Origin: Saccoglossus kowalevskii
Taxonomy: Eukaryota; Hemichordata; Enteropneusta; Harrimaniidae
NCBI RefSeq assembly: GCF_000003605.2
Contig: NW_003155250.1
Coordinates: forward strand, 52,421-74,062
Reading direction: 5' to 3'
Length of the DNA stretch: 21,642 nucleotides
The notes under the pieces are model-generated. The model was given only the letters and a program-made list of their open reading frames with translations. It was not told where the DNA came from and did not search any database. Position numbers and translations under genes: made by a program. Positions 19,451-21,642 of the stretch are shown here, in pieces; position 1 is the stretch's first letter, and the number at the start of each line of letters is the position of its first letter.

Positions 19451-19870
19451 TTAACCTTTTCACCACCAGTTCCCTCTTTTCATCACAAATTCACTTTATT
19501 TTTGCCTGGAATTTATTGTCGCTGAAGGAATGATTCAGTGAAAATAAATACCTTTTTTCTTATACATTGTATTTTACATTCAACTTGTGAAAAATCAGTG
19601 AAAATAAATTCCATACAAAACACCCAAAAACTCTTTTCAGCGAAAATTAATTCCAGCGAAAATAAAGTACAGTAGGTCTCGTTTATAGTCTGCACTTTCC
19701 TTCAGAAGATTAGGACAAAAATAGCAAAGTTTTTTGAATAACAACTGAAAATTTACTAAAATTTTGTTTGTTGGCTCCAAAACTTTGGTACATTTCCAGA
19801 AATATTGAAAAAAATGAAAAAAAAAGTGTGGAAAAATTTGGACCAGAAAGTCTAGTAGTGAAAAGGATAA
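19451..19870 (-). mobile_element. Family B element, copy 5, split by a family C insertion
   Basis: The left end is TTAACCTTTTCACCACCAG and the right end is CTAGTAGTGAAAAGG-ATAA. B sequence runs to ACAAATTCA (19493), breaks, and resumes at about 19675 with GTCTCGTTTATAGTCTGCAC, then TTTGTTGGCTCCAAAAC and CATTTCCAGAAATATTG. Without the insert it would be about 240 bp. Confidence 0.85.
19494..19674 (-). mobile_element. Family C element, copy 2, nested in family B
   Basis: The reverse complement begins TACTGTACTTTATTTTCGCT, continues GGAATTAATTTTCGCTGAAA and TTTTGTATGGAATTTATTTT, and ends AAATTCCAGGCAAAAATAAAG, paralleling copy 1 at 6138. The left outer TACTGTAGAAT-type terminus is missing or shortened. 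The host site in an uninterrupted B copy (9245-9275) reads straight through. Confidence 0.85.
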
Positions 19871-20442
19871 CACTTGTTTCCTCATAAGGCAGTCATCACT
19901 AAGTCTTTGAACACAAATACCCTTGATGTAATTTCATGGGCTTACTCTAAGGTACAAGTGAATCCACAACCTGATTACATCTTAGATGTTGTCTAGACAA
20001 CAATAATAATGTTCTATTCTGTGTGACTTACACTTTGATTTGTATCCTTATAGCAGCTTAAAGTAAATATTCAGCAGACATTACGCTGGAGGCATTAAAT
20101 ACGTATGTACTATTACAAGATTACACAAAGACTATTCATGTAAACCGCTTTGATTTTTAGAAAGACAAATCTCGTGAATCACGCAAGAACAAATTGTAAA
20201 TTTATGTGTCAGTGAATGTTTTAGTGACCTGGAGACAAAGGTACTAAAGGATTTTCTGCAATTTCAACTTTTTGTTTGTTTTTATGTATTTTTCAACCAT
20301 TTTTTAAGATAATTCAGACCAATTGGACATAATTTTTTGTTGGCTGAAGATCTTGATAACAAATTTTTAAAAAAAATATGGGTTTTAAATTGTTAACATT
20401 TAGTCCAAAAATATCAAAAAATACAGAAAAACAAGCAAAATG
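19871..20442. other. Unassigned intron sequence
   Basis: AT-rich; nothing recognised. Confidence 0.45.
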
Positions 20443-20482
20443 TTGAAATTGAAGAAAATAATTTGAAATTAAAGAAAATGAT
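20443..20482 (+). repeat. Short 20-bp tandem duplication
   Basis: TTGAAATTGAAGAAAATAAT is followed by TTGAAATTAAAGAAAATGAT: two units with two differences. Confidence 0.85.
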
Positions 20483-20786
20483 TTGATTGCGTTTGTCATC
20501 AAATATCCAATATCCAATTTCAGTATTGTAGAGCTTATCCTTTTGAACACCTGAGTTAGCTTGAAATACAAAATAGCCTACTGTTAAATGCAGTAATTAT
20601 TCACTGGGTTTTAATTTTGATATTTTTTGCCCACAAGTTAAATCTGCTAATCGAATCCACATGAAGATATTAATTTATCTCTAAATTGTCAAAAGAATTA
20701 TTTCCCTAGCAAATTTGTTGAATTCAGTCAATACGCTCAAAATAGTAACATTAAATGCCAGTAAAAATTAATAGGGAAAAAGTTCT

Positions 20787-20981
20787 TTAAGGCCCCCACA
20801 CCCCTAACCTGAACCCGAAACCTAACCCGAAACCTAACCCTAACAATCCATCCTCAATGTAATTCAATATGCCCCTCCAAATAAACTATAAATTACCTAA
20901 AGAGGGGTATATACAGTTGAAATTGTGGAGAAGGATTGGAGGGGCATGATTAGGATTAGAGTTATGAGTGAGGGGACTTAA
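20787..20981. mobile_element. 195-bp inverted-repeat element D with telomere-like arms
   Basis: The left edge AGTTCTTTAAGGCCCCCACA is mirrored by the reverse complement of the right edge, AGTTCTTAAGTCCCCTCACT. Further in, ATGTAATTCAATATGCCCCT on the left resembles ACTGTATATACCCCTCT on the reversed right. TTAA occurs at 20787-20790 and 20978-20981, but matching extends a few bases outside, so the exact ends are uncertain. The arms hold CCTAACCC-type repeats. Confidence 0.6.
20801..20845 (+). repeat. Degenerate telomere-like (CCCTAA) repeats
   Basis: CCCCTAACC, CCTAACCCGAAACC and CCTAACCCTAAC form a run of variant CCCTAA units. They sit in the arm of element D, and the opposite arm has the complementary TTAGGATTAGAGTTATG. 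Confidence 0.7.
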
Positions 20982-20996
20982 GAACTCTTAACAGTA

Positions 20997-21460
20997 ATCC
21001 TGCATAATGTTGATCAAGATATTACATGCATGTTCATTTTGTTGTATAACAATAATAAAGAACTGATGAAAAAAACATAAAAATATACAAAATGATGTTC
21101 CAATAAGTTAGAGAGAGAATATAGTGAATTCAAAAGATTTAAAGTCTTGACTAAACATGTCACAGTTTCTCAAATCTTTATAATTATGTCTGCAAACAGT
21201 AGGCTGTAAGGTCAAATCTGTTTGATCCAACTGATGTACTGTTGAAAACTAACACCAGTTTAGTTTTGAGATTATTATAAAAATCCTGTCAGCTTAATGC
21301 CCTGTCAAAAGGCGATGGTCATGGTTTAACGCACTCTCTCATTGGCAAGTGCAAATACGAGTTTTGATAAGACTGCAACATGCATAAAATTGTAATTTTT
21401 TTTGCATGAACAAGCATCACAATTTTTGTGAGCGTTTGTTGATAGACACAATACCATCTT
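20997..21460. other. Unassigned intron sequence
   Basis: AT-rich; nothing recognised. Confidence 0.45.
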
Positions 21461-21642
21461 TACTTGTATCTCACCACAGTCACTCTCCTAGTAGAATGAC
21501 TTGTATCTCACCACAGTCACTCTCCTAGTAAAGTGACTTGTATCTCACCACAATCACTCTCCTAGTAGAATGACTTGTATCTCACCACAGTCACTCTCCT
21601 AGTAGTGACTTGTATCTCACCACAGTCACTCTCCTAGTAAAG
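21461..21642 (+). repeat. 37-bp tandem array, running off the window
   Basis: Five units start at 21461, 21498, 21535, 21572 and 21607. The unit is GACTTGTATCTCACCACAGT then CACTCTCCTAGTAGAAT. The units are nearly identical; the fourth lacks two bases, and two alternate endings (AGAAT, AAAGT) occur. The array is open at the window end, so its true length is unknown. The unit carries a small inverted motif, TGACT...AGTCA. Confidence 0.95.

Larger units (their letters stand above)
20579..20996 (+). mobile_element. Family A element, copy 8, probably split by element D
   Basis: It starts TACTGTTAAATGCAGTAATT with ATTCACTGGGTTTTAATTTT and proceeds to AAATGCCAGTAAAAATTAAT at about 20772. The expected last bases (TTTTACAGTA) are not there. 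After element D, however, the sequence reads CTTAACAGTA (20987-20996), which would complete the copy. The first part is clear; the split is an inference. Confidence 0.65.
1893..21642 (+). other. Large intron downstream of the SCAI exon (open at the window end)
   Basis: No segment encodes the expected next SCAI stretch, which in relatives contains a Trp-Gln-Ile motif soon after the split Arg. I checked the TGGCA words by eye and none continues the frame. The interval is instead filled with short transposon-like repeats, SINE remnants, composite tandem elements and AT-rich sequence. If the assembly is colinear, the intron exceeds 19.7 kb. Confidence 0.6.

Noticed and set aside
20801-20845. Interstitial telomere or chromosome-fusion scar
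   Set aside because: The opposite arm of element D carries the complementary repeats, so a transposon arm explains it better.
1-21642. A novel gene system, operon, CRISPR or phage-like module
   Set aside because: Composition, introns, SINEs and MITEs show animal nuclear DNA; no cluster of genes is present.

Overview
This is AT-rich eukaryotic DNA from a non-coding, repeat-dense part of an animal genome. A bivalve mollusc or a close lophotrochozoan is the best guess. The clues are roughly 26 copies of the palindrome TACATGTA (by eye), frequent ACCGGTA words, tRNA-derived SINE remnants, and composite elements built from a hairpin, a GTCCGTC (ACGG-type) tract and tandem ~135-155 bp cores. That last layout recalls the bivalve 'pearl' / Helentron-associated elements. 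No bacterial-style gene, operon, defence system, rRNA or CRISPR array is visible.

The one solid coding feature is a 96-bp internal exon at 1797-1892 on the + strand. It has a clear acceptor (TTTGTCTTCCCAG) and donor (AG|GTAAGA) and encodes 31 full codons matching, from memory, the conserved N-terminal part of SCAI, a nuclear cofactor that represses MRTF/SRF transcription and acts in double-strand-break repair. I found no other SCAI exon. Positions 1-1796 therefore read as the end of one intron and 1893-21642 as the start of a very large next intron (at least 19.7 kb).

The introns hold several families of short inverted-repeat elements. Family A (~210 bp, TACTGTAAA ends) has copies near 1.5, 5.4, 9.1, 9.5, 12.3, 15.1, 18.65, 18.9 and 20.6 kb. 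Family B (~215 bp, TTAA + CCTTTTCACCACCAG ends, piggyBac-like) has copies near 5.9, 9.2, 11.5, 18.4 and 19.45 kb. Family C (~190 bp) has copies at 6.1 kb and nested inside B at 19.5 kb. Family D at 20.79-20.98 kb has telomere-like arms and appears nested in an A copy. Single or low-copy elements are a TTAA-flanked 165-bp element (12.95 kb, with a one-ended relative at 83-140), a 290-bp inverted repeat (7.65 kb) and a hAT-like 312-bp element (17.96 kb).

Two composite hairpin/tandem-core elements lie at 13.85-14.42 kb and 15.92-16.98 kb. A 37-bp tandem array (21461-end) runs off the window. Weak coding-like remnants lie on the minus strand near 10.63-10.76 and 11.08-11.43 kb; I could not assign them. 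The unannotated remainder is AT-rich intron sequence.
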